From: Streptomyces nojiriensis
Lineage (GTDB): Bacteria; Actinomycetota; Actinomycetes; Streptomycetales; Streptomycetaceae
Assembly: GCF_017639205.1 (NCBI RefSeq)
Contig: NZ_CP071139.1
Coordinates: forward strand, 1,736,001-1,800,000
Reading direction: 5' to 3'
Length of the DNA: 64,000 nucleotides
Both the position numbers and the translations under genes were made by a program. Below the pieces are notes generated by a model. That model searched no databases. It worked only from the letters and a program-made list of their open reading frames with translations, and had not been told where the DNA came from. Positions 34,494-42,456 of the stretch are shown here, one piece after another (positions within the stretch are counted from its first letter, which is position 1; each line of letters starts with the position of its first letter).

Positions 34494-37427
34494 TCACGAC
34501 GGCCGGCCGGCGGTGGATGCCACCGGCGGTTCGGGTTCGTCCGCGGTCGGCGGCAGGCCGGTGAGGAAGGTGCGGATCTCGTCCGCCTCGGGGACGGCGA
34601 GGGCGGTGTAGAGGTCAAGGGCCGCCCGGGCGTGTTCGTGGGCGAGGTCGATGCGGCCGAGGTCGCGGTGGACGTGCGCCAGACCGTCGTGGGCGCGGGC
34701 CTGCTCGGGGCGGTAGCTGAACTCGCGGGCGAGGGCGAGCGCGGTGTCGTGTTCGGCTGCGGCCCGGGCGAGGTCGCCCATGGACCGGGCCGCTTCCGCC
34801 AGGGCGTTGAGCGATTCGGCCTCGTCTCCGGGGAAGTCGAACCTGCGGCTCAGTTCCAGGGCCTGGTGGTGCCGGCGCCGGGCCTCGTCGTAGCGGCCCT
34901 GGCGTTGGCACAGCAGCCCGATGTTGTTCAGCACGATGGTCTCGCCGATGCGGGATCCCGTCTCGCGGTACACGTGCAGGGCTTGCCGGTGGTGCTCGTG
35001 GGCGTCCTCGTACCGTCCTCGGCGTTCGTGGACGGTACCGAGGTCGGTCAGGCATCTGGCTTCGCCACCGCGGTCGCCGAGCTCGCGGAAGAGCACCAGC
35101 GACTGCGCGCAATGGTCGTGGGCCCGGTCGTATTCCCGCCGCCGTGTGGCGACGGCGGCGAGGGCCTGCAGTGCGCCGGCCGCGGCGCCCTGGTCGCCGA
35201 TCTCGCGCGCGAGGTCCAGGGCGTTCCGGTAGTGCTCGGCCGCTTGCTCGTAGGCGCCGTGCCACCAGAAGTGCACCTGGCCGAGATCGATGAGCGTGCG
35301 TGCTTCGGCGGCCTTGTCGCCGCTCCGGCGGGCGGCTCGCAGTGCCAGGCCGCCGAGGACCAGCGCGTCGGCCTGGTGGGCGTGGCCCAGCAGGTAGCGG
35401 TGCAGGGTGGCGGCCAGTTGGCCGGTGTGGGAGAGCCAGTCGTGCTCGGCCGCGTACTGGCCGGACGCGATGAGGTTCGCGCGTTCGCCGTCCAGCCAGG
35501 TGATCGCCTCGGCCTCGTCCTGTGGGAGCGGGGCCGGGGTGTCCGGCGCGGGGATGCGGGGCCTGCGGTTCCTGCCCTCCGGGTAGAGGTGGTCGATGGC
35601 CGTGCTCGCGGTGTGGAGGTAGTGGTGGAACAGTCGGCCCAGGGCTGCGCGCTGGGCGTCGGGGGCTTCCTGGGCGGCCGCGGTGGCCAGGGCGTGTTCG
35701 CGCAGCAGGTCGTGGAAGGTGTAGCGGCCGAGCTGGTGCTGGGACAGGACGTGGGCGTCCAGAAGGTCTTCCAGGAGCGTCTCGGCCCGCTCGAGCGGGA
35801 GGTCGGCCAGCGCGGCGGCCGCCTCGGGGCTGATGTCACGGCCCGGCTGGAGCCCCAGGAGCCGGAACATGCGCTGCTGATCCACGGTCAGCTGCTCGTA
35901 CGACAGCGTGAACGCCGCTGCCACTCCCCGCTCCGCGGTGGCCAGTTCGGAGAGTCTGCGGCGCTGGTCGCGGAGCCGGTCGGCCAGGTAGGCGACGGTC
36001 CAGCGGGGGCGATGGTGCAGGCGGGCGGCAGCGATGCGGACGGCCAGCGGAAGGAATCCGCACAACTGCAGGACGTCGAGGACGGCCAGGGGTTCGGCGG
36101 CCGCCCGATCGCCGACGATCGCCGTGAACAACTCCACGGCGTCCGCGGCGGGCAGCACGTTCAGGGACAGGGCGTGCGCCCCGTCCAGGTCGGTCAGCCG
36201 CCGTCGGCTGGTGATCAGGATGAGTGCGCGGGAGGATCCGGGCAGCAACTGCCGTACCTGGTCGGCGCCGAGGGCGTTGTCCAGCACGGCCAGCACGCGG
36301 CGGCCGGAGAGTTCGGACCGCCAGAGCGCGGCGCGATCGGCCGACGAGGCGGGTATGTGTGCTGCGGGCACGCCGAGTTGCCCCAGGAGCACCTCGAGCG
36401 CGGCACCGGCGTCGAGCGGCGCCTGGCCGGCGGTGTGCGCCTGCAGGTCGATGAAGAGCTGTCCGTCAGGGAACCGGTCGGCGAGGCGGTGCCCCGCGTG
36501 GACCGCGAGCGCCGTCTTGCCGACCCCGGCCATCCCGTCGATCGCCGAAATCGTCACGACGCCACCGTCGTTGCCCGACCAGAGCCGGATCAGCCCGTCG
36601 AGCTCGCCTTCGCGTCCGGTGAAGTCCGGGACGTCGTACGGCAGGAAGTTGATCCCCTGCGGCCTCGCCGGCGCGGTGACCGGCGGCCGCAGATCGGGGG
36701 CGTCCCGCAGGATGTCCTGTTCGAGCTTGCCGAAGGCGTGGCCGGGGTCCAGTCCCTGTTCGTCGGCCAGGGTCGTCCGGAAGGTTCTGGCCACGTGCAA
36801 CGCGTCGGTCTGGCGTCCGGCGCGGTGGAGGGCGAGCATCAGCTGGCAGCAGAGCCGTTCCCGCAAGGGGTTGGCGGCCGCGTGGACGGACAGTTCGTCG
36901 ATGAGGGCGTCATGCCTCCCCCGGGCCAGTTCCAGCTCGGCCAGGCGCTCGACGGCGGTCAGGAGCTGCCCGTTCAGACGCGCTCTGGCGCTCTGGAGGT
37001 AGTGGGCCGTGATGTCGGCCAGCGGCTCTCCCCGCCACAGTGCCAGCGCGGCGCGTATCCGGTCCACGGTGTCCCCCGGATCGCCGGAGGGGGCCGGCGC
37101 CTCGGCGATCAGGCCGGTGAACGCGTCCAGATCGAGCTGTCCCGGCTCGGGGGTGATCACGTACCCGGCCGGCCGCGTGGCCAGCATCCGGTCGGCTCCC
37201 GAAGCGCGCAGCATCCGCCGGATCGCTGCGATCGTGGTCTGGATCTGCGCGCGGGCGGAATCCGGCGGCAGCGGCCCCCACATCGCGTCGATCAGGCGAT
37301 CCGTGCTGATCGCGACCCCGGAGTGCAGCAACAGGTAGGCGAGGAGCGCACGATGACGGGGTGCCAGGCCGGGCGCATCCGAACCGGGAGCCACGACCTC
37401 CACCGGGCCGAGGACCGTGAACCGCAT
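34494..37427 (-). CDS. AfsR-type SARP regulator (winged helix, BTAD, NB-ARC, TPR)
   Basis: 977 aa from ATG 37427 with GGGAGAG upstream; an earlier start in the same frame exists but has no better context. Residues 1-~95 are the OmpR-type winged helix (ALLAYLLLHSGVAISTDRLI, TTIAAIRRMLRASGADRMLA). The BTAD domain runs to ~250. An NB-ARC ATPase follows, with P-loop GMAGVGKT at 298-305. From ~690 on there is a TPR array (GRYEDAHEHHRQALHVYRET, GRYDEARRRHHQALELSRRF). Such proteins activate operons by binding heptameric direct repeats. A fitting repeat lies in the 80-base divergent gap (37456-37473). Confidence 0.95.
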   Translation of the reverse strand: MRFTVLGPVEVVAPGSDAPGLAPRHRALLAYLLLHSGVAISTDRLIDAMWGPLPPDSARAQIQTTIAAIRRMLRASGADRMLATRPAGYVITPEPGQLDLDAFTGLIAEAPAPSGDPGDTVDRIRAALALWRGEPLADITAHYLQSARARLNGQLLTAVERLAELELARGRHDALIDELSVHAAANPLRERLCCQLMLALHRAGRQTDALHVARTFRTTLADEQGLDPGHAFGKLEQDILRDAPDLRPPVTAPARPQGINFLPYDVPDFTGREGELDGLIRLWSGNDGGVVTISAIDGMAGVGKTALAVHAGHRLADRFPDGQLFIDLQAHTAGQAPLDAGAALEVLLGQLGVPAAHIPASSADRAALWRSELSGRRVLAVLDNALGADQVRQLLPGSSRALILITSRRRLTDLDGAHALSLNVLPAADAVELFTAIVGDRAAAEPLAVLDVLQLCGFLPLAVRIAAARLHHRPRWTVAYLADRLRDQRRRLSELATAERGVAAAFTLSYEQLTVDQQRMFRLLGLQPGRDISPEAAAALADLPLERAETLLEDLLDAHVLSQHQLGRYTFHDLLREHALATAAAQEAPDAQRAALGRLFHHYLHTASTAIDHLYPEGRNRRPRIPAPDTPAPLPQDEAEAITWLDGERANLIASGQYAAEHDWLSHTGQLAATLHRYLLGHAHQADALVLGGLALRAARRSGDKAAEARTLIDLGQVHFWWHGAYEQAAEHYRNALDLAREIGDQGAAAGALQALAAVATRRREYDRAHDHCAQSLVLFRELGDRGGEARCLTDLGTVHERRGRYEDAHEHHRQALHVYRETGSRIGETIVLNNIGLLCQRQGRYDEARRRHHQALELSRRFDFPGDEAESLNALAEAARSMGDLARAAAEHDTALALAREFSYRPEQARAHDGLAHVHRDLGRIDLAHEHARAALDLYTALAVPEADEIRTFLTGLPPTADEPEPPVASTAGRPS

Positions 37428-37455
37428 GCCGTCTCTCCCGGGGTCGCCAGCGCGT

Positions 37456-37473
37456 GCATCGAAGAAGCATCGC
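37456..37473 (+). promoter_or_regulatory. Candidate SARP operator: heptamer direct repeat with 4-base spacer
   Basis: GCATCGA (37456-37462), spacer AGAA, GCATCGC (37467-37473): two near-identical heptamers with 11-base periodicity, the geometry bound by SARP regulators. A possible -10 (CAAGAT, 37482-37487) starts eight bases after the last repeat, as SARP promoters require. It lies between the SARP gene and the divergent gene at 37508. Confidence 0.55.
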
Positions 37474-37507
37474 GAATGTATCAAGATCAACCGGCAGGGT
37501 TACCGGC

Positions 37508-38053
37508 ATGCCAAGACTCCACACCGCCGAACCGGAGATCGCGACCGGTCAAGCCGCAGCTCTGTTCACCGCCACGCACCGGGCCCTGGGGGTCGTCCCC
37601 AACCTGGCCAGGGTGATGGCCAACAGCCCGTCCGTACTGAAGGGGTACCTGGGCGCCGTCACCGTCCTGAGCACGGAGGGAACCCTGTCGGCGGACGTGG
37701 GCGAGCGCATCGCGTTGCTGGTGGCGCAGGAGAACGGGTCCGACTACTGCCTGTCGGTGCACGCGTTCCGCGGGACCAGGACGGCCGGGCTGAGTGCGGC
37801 CGAGGCCACCCGCGCCCGCCGGGGCGAGGCCGACGACCCCTGGGCCGCCGCCGTCTTGGATCTGGCCGCCGCGATGGTCCGTGACCGCGGAGCCGTTGCC
37901 GACGAGCAGCTGGCCGCGGCCCGGCGCGCCGGCCTGTCCGACGGGCAGATCGTCGAGGTCGTCGCCCATGTCGCTCTGAACGTGTTCACCAACTACCTCG
38001 CCACGGCTGCCCGTATCGACGTCGACTGGCCGCTCCTGCGCCACACCGACTGA
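37508..38053 (+). CDS. Carboxymuconolactone decarboxylase/AhpD-like protein
   Basis: 181 aa. It has the CMD/AhpD-like helical pattern: LSADVGERIALLVAQENGSD then YCLSVHAFRGT, in which the Cys and a His four residues on (C-x3-H) match the family's active site, though the classic CxxC is reduced to one Cys. The end (GLSDGQIVEVVAHVALNVFT) is also typical. Such proteins usually handle peroxides or hydroperoxyl intermediates. It is divergent from the SARP gene, with the candidate SARP operator 34 bases upstream of its ATG, so SARP control is likely. Confidence 0.9.
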   Translation: MPRLHTAEPEIATGQAAALFTATHRALGVVPNLARVMANSPSVLKGYLGAVTVLSTEGTLSADVGERIALLVAQENGSDYCLSVHAFRGTRTAGLSAAEATRARRGEADDPWAAAVLDLAAAMVRDRGAVADEQLAAARRAGLSDGQIVEVVAHVALNVFTNYLATAARIDVDWPLLRHTD

Positions 38054-38107
38054 ACGAGCAGGCCCCCGCGACCCCGAAGTACGCCCGAGAAATCCGCACA
38101 TCCGTAC

Positions 38108-38120
38108 GCATCGAAGAAGC
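38108..38120 (+). promoter_or_regulatory. Second copy of the 13-bp element GCATCGAAGAAGC
   Basis: An exact repeat of 37456-37468, now directly upstream of the decayed reductase gene at 38130. It contains a full heptamer plus spacer, but the second heptamer (GCGAGAA) is degenerate. It may be a weaker SARP site or a relic of a duplicated promoter. Confidence 0.45.
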
Positions 38121-38129
38121 GAGAACCGC

Positions 38130-38396
38130 TTGCGCAAGCTGACCTGCTACATCACCGCCACCCTCGACCGGGCCGCCCAGCGGTTCGACACCCTGGCCAC
38201 CGGCCGCGCGCCCCACGACCCGCACACCCGTCCGCATGGAACCGGCGAGCCGGTCACCAGGCGCCGCCCCGCCGTCATCGGGTCCGGCATCCCCCTCTTC
38301 GACCGCCGCGTCACACCCACGAACCCCGCTCGGGCCGCCGCCCGGACCATCGACTCCGGCCTCACCGTCACCCACTTCTCGAGGGGTCTCTCATGA
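38130..38396 (+). pseudogene. Dihydrofolate reductase/RibD C-terminal family gene, internally deleted
   Basis: The open frame (88 codons from TTG 38130) begins RKLTCYITATLDRAAQRFDT, the normal start of DHFR/RibD-like proteins, and then jumps to the family's C-terminal part (PAVIGSGIPLFDRR, DSGLTVTHFSRGLS). About 100 central residues that hold most of the NADPH and substrate site are missing, so it cannot be a working reductase. The frame is intact, and its stop overlaps the next ATG by four bases, so it may persist as a translational leader for the VOC gene. Confidence 0.75.
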
Positions 38397-38818
38397 ACGT
38401 CTCCTCCTCCACCCTCTCCCTGACCGTCGCCGACGTGGACGCCTCCCGCGACTTCCTGTGCACCCACCTCGGATACCGAGTGGTCATGGCCGACGACGGC
38501 TTCGCCTCCCTGACACGCGGCGACGCCGCGATCGACGTCGTCCTGCTCCGCAGCGGCACGGAGGTCCTCCCACCCGAGCAGCGCGACCGGCAGGCGTCCG
38601 GTCTGATCCTTGCGCTCACCGTCACCGACCTCGCGGCGCAGGAGGCCCGTCTGCGCGCGGCGGGCGCCCCCATCACCATGCCCCTGCGCGAAGAGCCGTG
38701 GGGTGAGCGGCTGTTCCAGATGACCGACCCCAACGGGGTCGTCGTCCAGCTCGTCGAATGGGCGGCCGCCGCCGACGCCGATCCGGCCGGCAACGACGAG
38801 ACCGCGCCGTGGTCGTGA
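38393..38818 (+). CDS. Glyoxalase/bleomycin-resistance (VOC) superfamily protein
   Basis: 141 aa. The beta-alpha-beta-beta-beta VOC pattern is clear: LSLTVADVDASRDFLCTHLG, GLILALTVTDLAAQEARLRA and the end WGERLFQMTDPNGVVVQLVE. VOC proteins use this fold for metal-dependent isomerases, dioxygenases or antibiotic binding; the substrate is unknown. The ATG overlaps the decayed reductase's stop. The Glu in QLVE may be a metal ligand. It is probably in the SARP-linked group starting at 37508. Confidence 0.9.
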   Translation: MNVSSSTLSLTVADVDASRDFLCTHLGYRVVMADDGFASLTRGDAAIDVVLLRSGTEVLPPEQRDRQASGLILALTVTDLAAQEARLRAAGAPITMPLREEPWGERLFQMTDPNGVVVQLVEWAAAADADPAGNDETAPWS

Positions 38819-39018
38819 TCACGCCCTCCACCGACCACGTCACCGTCTCCCCGAACGCCACCATGACCGGCCTGGCGGCCCCCAGCCGCGGCAGCACCCG
38901 ACTCAGCACCTGGACGGTCAGGATGGACGCCGGCACCACCGGGCCCGAGGACTCCATCAGTCGTGAGCAGGTCTGGACGGTCACCGAGGGCACCCGTGAA
39001 CTGCCCTGGGCCCGGTAA
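38809..39018 (+). pseudogene. Cupin-domain gene, truncated after the first motif
   Basis: The frame from GTG 38809 reads TDHVTVSPNATMTGLAAPSR then STWTVRMDAGTTGPEDSISR and EQVWTVTEG, the start of a common actinobacterial cupin, then runs into ELPWAR and stops. The rest of the barrel is missing. The place where related cupins carry a metal-binding His (GPVH) has GPED instead. The frame overlaps the VOC gene by ten bases. This is a decayed or very short gene. Confidence 0.65.
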
Positions 39019-39102
39019 CCCCGGAGACACGCCTGATCGCTCCCACTTCTCGGTAGCGTGATCATCCACTGCGTGATTCCGACGGAGAGCAATGAGGCGG
39101 CG

Positions 39103-39480
39103 ATGAGTGAACTGACGAAGCCCGAGATCGAACTTCCGGAGGGTGATGCTCCGCAGGAGCTGACCATCCGGGACCTCGTCGTCGGGGACGGGCCCGAGGC
39201 GAAGCCGGGCAGGGTCGTCCGGGTTCACTACGTCGGGGTCACGTTCGAGACCGGAACGGAGTTCGACGCCTCATGGGACCGGGGGCAGCCGTTCAAGTTC
39301 GCCGTGGGCGGCGGCAGGGTCATCAAGGGCTGGGACCGGGGACTCAGGGGGATGAAGGTCGGCGGTCGGCGCGAGATCATCATTCCCCCGCGGCTCGGCT
39401 ACGGCAACCAGTCCCCCTCGCCGCTGATCCCGGCAAATTCCACGCTCGTCTTCGTCGTGGACCTGCTCTCGGTGGTCTGA
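39103..39480 (+). CDS. FKBP-type peptidyl-prolyl cis-trans isomerase
   Basis: 125 aa, a single cytoplasmic FKBP domain. Motifs: VHYVGVTFETGTEFDASWDR, PFKFAVGGGRVIKGWDRGLR, MKVGGRREIIIPPRLGYGNQ and IPANSTLVFVVDLLSV, including the aromatic and charged residues of the active site. No signal peptide. The start ATG 39103 has GAGG six bases upstream. Such proteins speed up proline isomerisation during folding. It is not obviously functionally linked to its neighbours. Confidence 0.96.
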   Translation: MSELTKPEIELPEGDAPQELTIRDLVVGDGPEAKPGRVVRVHYVGVTFETGTEFDASWDRGQPFKFAVGGGRVIKGWDRGLRGMKVGGRREIIIPPRLGYGNQSPSPLIPANSTLVFVVDLLSVV

Positions 39481-39554
39481 GAGCGGGCGATTCGGCTCAG
39501 CACGTTCCTCGGGCCCGGCCACCGGCACGTCCTGCGTGAGGACGCCCACGCGAA

Positions 39555-39624
39555 CCAGAACCGGAACGATCGGCACAAGCGTCGCGACCTGCGCACCGTG
39601 CCGATCACGGCCAGAACCGGAACG
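39555..39624. repeat. Direct repeats bracketing an inverted repeat
   Basis: The 14-mer CCAGAACCGGAACG occurs at 39555-39568 and 39611-39624. Between the copies lie the arms GATCGGCAC (39568-39576) and GTGCCGATC (39598-39606), nine paired bases around a 21-base loop. This could be a regulator operator pair or the scar of a small mobile element. Confidence 0.6.
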
Positions 39625-39712
39625 GAAGTGTCCACCCCATGCGTGTGCACGGGCCAGGGCCGTGCAGGGTCGTGCCCACTGTGTGGACGATCACCTTGAC
39701 GGCGATCAATGC

Positions 39713-39731
39713 TTAGGCCAGCCTTACCTTC
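39713..39731 (+). promoter_or_regulatory. DtxR/IdeR (DmdR)-type iron box
   Basis: TTAGGCCAGCCTTACCTTC matches the 19-bp iron-box consensus (TTAGGTTAGGCTAACCTAA) at 13 of 19 positions, with both conserved half-site ends (TTAGG, ACCT) well placed. It lies 53 bases upstream of the membrane protein gene at 39784, predicting repression when iron is plentiful. Confidence 0.65.
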
Positions 39732-39783
39732 GCTCACTCCTTGCATGTGTGGGCACACCCTGCAGAACATCCCTGGAGCACCC

Positions 39784-40377
39784 ATGTCCGCCGCCGCCGA
39801 CGCCACCGCGACCGCGACCGCGACCGTACGAAGATCCGGACGGGATGCAGAGCTCCTCCAGCTCCCCTCGTGGTGCGGGACCGCCGCGGCATCGCTGGCG
39901 GTGTGCGTCGGCTGGGCGGCGACCACGTGGATCGCCCTGCACCTGCGCGCCGACGTCACCCTCCACACCGTGGCGCTCTTCGTCCACCTCGCCTCCCTGG
40001 TGCTGGGCTTCGGCGCGGTGCTCGCCATCGACTACTACGGCGCGCTGTGGCTCACGGGCCGCAAGACCCTCCGTGAGGTGCTCGACTTCACGGCCCCGCT
40101 GCACATCCCCGTGTGGGCCGGCCTCGGCGGTCTGCTCTTCAGCGGTGCCTTCCTCCACCCCGATCTCAGCTCACCGCTGACGTGCGTCAAGCTCGGCCTC
40201 GTCCTGGTGCTCTCCCTCAACGGCGTCCAGGCGTCCGTCCTGCACCAACGGCTGGCCGCCGTCGACGGCGGCCCGGTCGGCCGCCGGCTGATGATCCGCG
40301 GTGGCGTGACCGCCTCTGTTTCACAAGCCGCCTGGTGGGGTGCGGTCGCGATCGGCTTCCTGAACAGCCGGCACTGA
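39784..40377 (+). CDS. Integral membrane protein, likely iron-regulated
   Basis: 197 aa from ATG 39784 with GGAG upstream. After a short polar Ala/Thr-rich start it has about five hydrophobic segments (for example ASLAVCVGWAATTWIAL, VALFVHLASLVLGFGAVLAI, CVKLGLVLVLSLNG). Histidines lie within or at the ends of helices (LFVH, APLHIPVW), which could bind haem or metal. I recognise no named family. The iron box upstream suggests a role in iron or haem supply. Confidence 0.75.
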   Translation: MSAAADATATATATVRRSGRDAELLQLPSWCGTAAASLAVCVGWAATTWIALHLRADVTLHTVALFVHLASLVLGFGAVLAIDYYGALWLTGRKTLREVLDFTAPLHIPVWAGLGGLLFSGAFLHPDLSSPLTCVKLGLVLVLSLNGVQASVLHQRLAAVDGGPVGRRLMIRGGVTASVSQAAWWGAVAIGFLNSRH

Positions 40378-40403
40378 TCGCCCGCATCGTCCTTCCTGGT
40401 GGT

Positions 40404-41138
40404 TCAGGTCCTTTCGTACTCGTCGTGGCGGCGCAGCCAGTGGGCCTCCTCGCCCTCCTCGTGGCGGCCCAGCGGCGTGCGGTCGAGGAGGCCGTAGTAG
40501 GCCATGGCCGGCTCCAGGCCGCGGGCGGTGGTGACGTACGTCCGGTAGACGGTGCCGTCCGACAGGGCGTAGCAGCTCAGCCCGGGGCCTTCGGTGACGT
40601 AGCCGAGCACGTCCGTGCCGCACGCCTGCGCCATCTGGCTCACGGTCGCCGGAACCCCGCCCTGGAGGAACGGCCGCAGCTCCTCCTCCGTGTACTGGAA
40701 GCCGAGGTCGCGGTGGAAGTCGCTGCCGCCCGCGCCGACCCAGTCGAAGCTCCAGCCCATCCGCTCCCGGTAGGCGAGGAGCTTGTCGACCGGTGCCCGC
40801 GAGGAGCAGATCAGCGTCACGTCGCGGGCCTCGAGGTGGACCGTGTTGGGATCGAGGGTGTCCGCGATGGAGGAGCACACCGGGCACCCGGCCTCGTACG
40901 GAGGGCCGAACATGAAGTGGTAGACGAGCAGCTGCGAGCGCCCCGCGAAGAGGTCCGCGAGCGTCCCGGTCCCGCCCTCGGTCTCGAAGCGGTAGTCCTT
41001 CTCGACCCGCACCCAGGGAAGGTCGCGGCGCTTGCGCGCGAGCTGGTCGCCGCGCCGCGTGAGTTCTTTCTCCTGCACGAGCAGCTCCTCCCGGGCTGCC
41101 TCGAACTCCTCCTGCGTGCCGATCCTGTGCTCGTGCAT
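40404..41138 (-). CDS. DUF899 family thioredoxin-like protein
   Basis: 244 aa. The sequence follows DUF899: LLVQEKELTRRGDQLARKRR, VYHFMFGPPYEAGCPVCSSI and GWSFDWVGAGGSDFHRDLGF, a thioredoxin-fold family with a CPVC-type dithiol here (GCPVCSS). Function is uncertain; the thiol pair hints at redox or dehalogenase-like chemistry. The ATG at 41138 follows GGAGG by eight bases. It is convergent with the iron-box membrane protein and divergent from the DUF2182 gene. Confidence 0.9.
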   Translation of the reverse strand: MHEHRIGTQEEFEAAREELLVQEKELTRRGDQLARKRRDLPWVRVEKDYRFETEGGTGTLADLFAGRSQLLVYHFMFGPPYEAGCPVCSSIADTLDPNTVHLEARDVTLICSSRAPVDKLLAYRERMGWSFDWVGAGGSDFHRDLGFQYTEEELRPFLQGGVPATVSQMAQACGTDVLGYVTEGPGLSCYALSDGTVYRTYVTTARGLEPAMAYYGLLDRTPLGRHEEGEEAHWLRRHDEYERT

Positions 41139-41418
41139 CGCCTTTCCCTCCTGTCCGGGAGGAGACCGCCCCAGCGCCTGCACCGGCGTACCGGTCCGGC
41201 CCTATGTCCACCGTACGCGCGGCGGCTGCGGACCTTCGAGACCGGCTCGTCGTCTCCAACGGCCTGCGGCTGCGGCATTTCCCAGCCCGTGCACCGGTTG
41301 ATCCGGGGCAGGTCGCCGGGAACCGGCCGGCCGCGCCGTCCGCCGGCCTCCCGGGTTTTGGGCCCTTCCGTTCTGTGATCTGCTGGAGAGGGCAGCTCGC
41401 GTCCTTGGGAGGCGTTCC

Positions 41419-42243
41419 ATGCCGCACCTTCGCCTGGCCCCGCCGGCACCTACGCGGCCCGGAGTGCTGCTGCCCGCGCGTGACCTGGCGGTCGCGTGGG
41501 TGCTGATGGTGCTGCTGGCCGCCCTGGCGTGGGTGCTCACCATCGGCCAGGCCCGTCACATGGGGATGGAGCCCGGCACCATGGGCTTGGCGCTGCCCCT
41601 CTTCCTGCTGCTGTGGGTCGTCATGATGGCGGCGATGATGCTGCCGTCCGTCGCACCCGTCGCCATCACCTGGGTCCGCGGCATCAACCGCAGCTCGGCC
41701 GGCCCCGGCCGCACCCTGCGGATCACCGGCTTCGTCTGCGGCTACCTCCTCGCCTGGACGGCCTTCGGCCTGCTCGCGTACGGCGCACTGGCCGCGACCG
41801 GGCACCTCGTGGACCGCGTCGCCGGGGCGGGCCGCTGGATCGGCGCCGCTGCCTTCCTCCTCGCGGCGGCGCAGCAGTTCGGGCCGCTGAAGCGCGTCTG
41901 CCTGCGGCACTGCCGCAACCCGATGTTCCAGCTGCTCCAGTACTCGCGTTTCCGGCCCTGGGCCAAGGACCTGCGGGTGGGCGCGCACCACGGGCTCTAC
42001 TGCGTCGGATGCTGCTGGGGCCTGATGATCGTCCTGATCCCGCTCGGCGTCATGAACGTGGCCGCGATGGCCGTGCTCGCAGCGGTGATCTTCCTGGAGA
42101 AACTCTGGCGGCAAGGGCCCTGGCTGGCCTGGGCCGTCGGCTTCGCCTTCCTGGCCCTGGCCGTGCTCTCCCTCTCCCAGGACTGGCTGCTGCCCGGCCT
42201 GGAGACGTCCGGTCCGCCCATGGACCCGATGGGCATCGGATGA
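41419..42243 (+). CDS. DUF2182 predicted metal-binding membrane protein
   Basis: 274 aa with about seven membrane segments. DUF2182 features include MGLALPLFLLLWVVMMAAMM followed by LPSVAPV, and CVGCCWGLMIVLIPLGVMNV, plus the MN/HH residues that give the family its 'metal-binding' label (VGAHHGLYCVGCC). GGGAGG lies six bases before the ATG. DUF2182 is usually paired with DUF1326, as here (next gene). The function is not established. Confidence 0.9.
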   Translation: MPHLRLAPPAPTRPGVLLPARDLAVAWVLMVLLAALAWVLTIGQARHMGMEPGTMGLALPLFLLLWVVMMAAMMLPSVAPVAITWVRGINRSSAGPGRTLRITGFVCGYLLAWTAFGLLAYGALAATGHLVDRVAGAGRWIGAAAFLLAAAQQFGPLKRVCLRHCRNPMFQLLQYSRFRPWAKDLRVGAHHGLYCVGCCWGLMIVLIPLGVMNVAAMAVLAAVIFLEKLWRQGPWLAWAVGFAFLALAVLSLSQDWLLPGLETSGPPMDPMGIG

Positions 42244-42456
42244 CCGGCTGACGACCGGCTGGTCAGCATGTGCCGTCGCCCTGCGTCGTCGAGCGTCCAC
42301 CCCCGGCAATGGCGGCGCGAAACGCCCGGGCTTTTGCCCGCGCGGCACCGGGAGGAGAATTGGAGGTGACGTTCCACCGAGCTCCGGTGTCTACGTCCGG
42401 CGTGGCCTTGCCGACCAGGCGGTTCCTGCCCGTGCGGGCCATCAGGAGGCGATGAG

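Larger units (their letters stand above)
39481..39783. other. 303-base intergenic region with repeats and an iron box
   Basis: No gene is seen between the FKBP stop and the membrane protein start. It holds a direct-repeat/inverted-repeat element (39555-39624) and a DtxR/IdeR-type box (39713-39731), so it is probably regulatory. Confidence 0.7.

Noticed and set aside
41139..41418. Possible small gene in the DUF899-DUF2182 gap
   Set aside because: Frames there are low-complexity and lack start signals; taken as promoter space.
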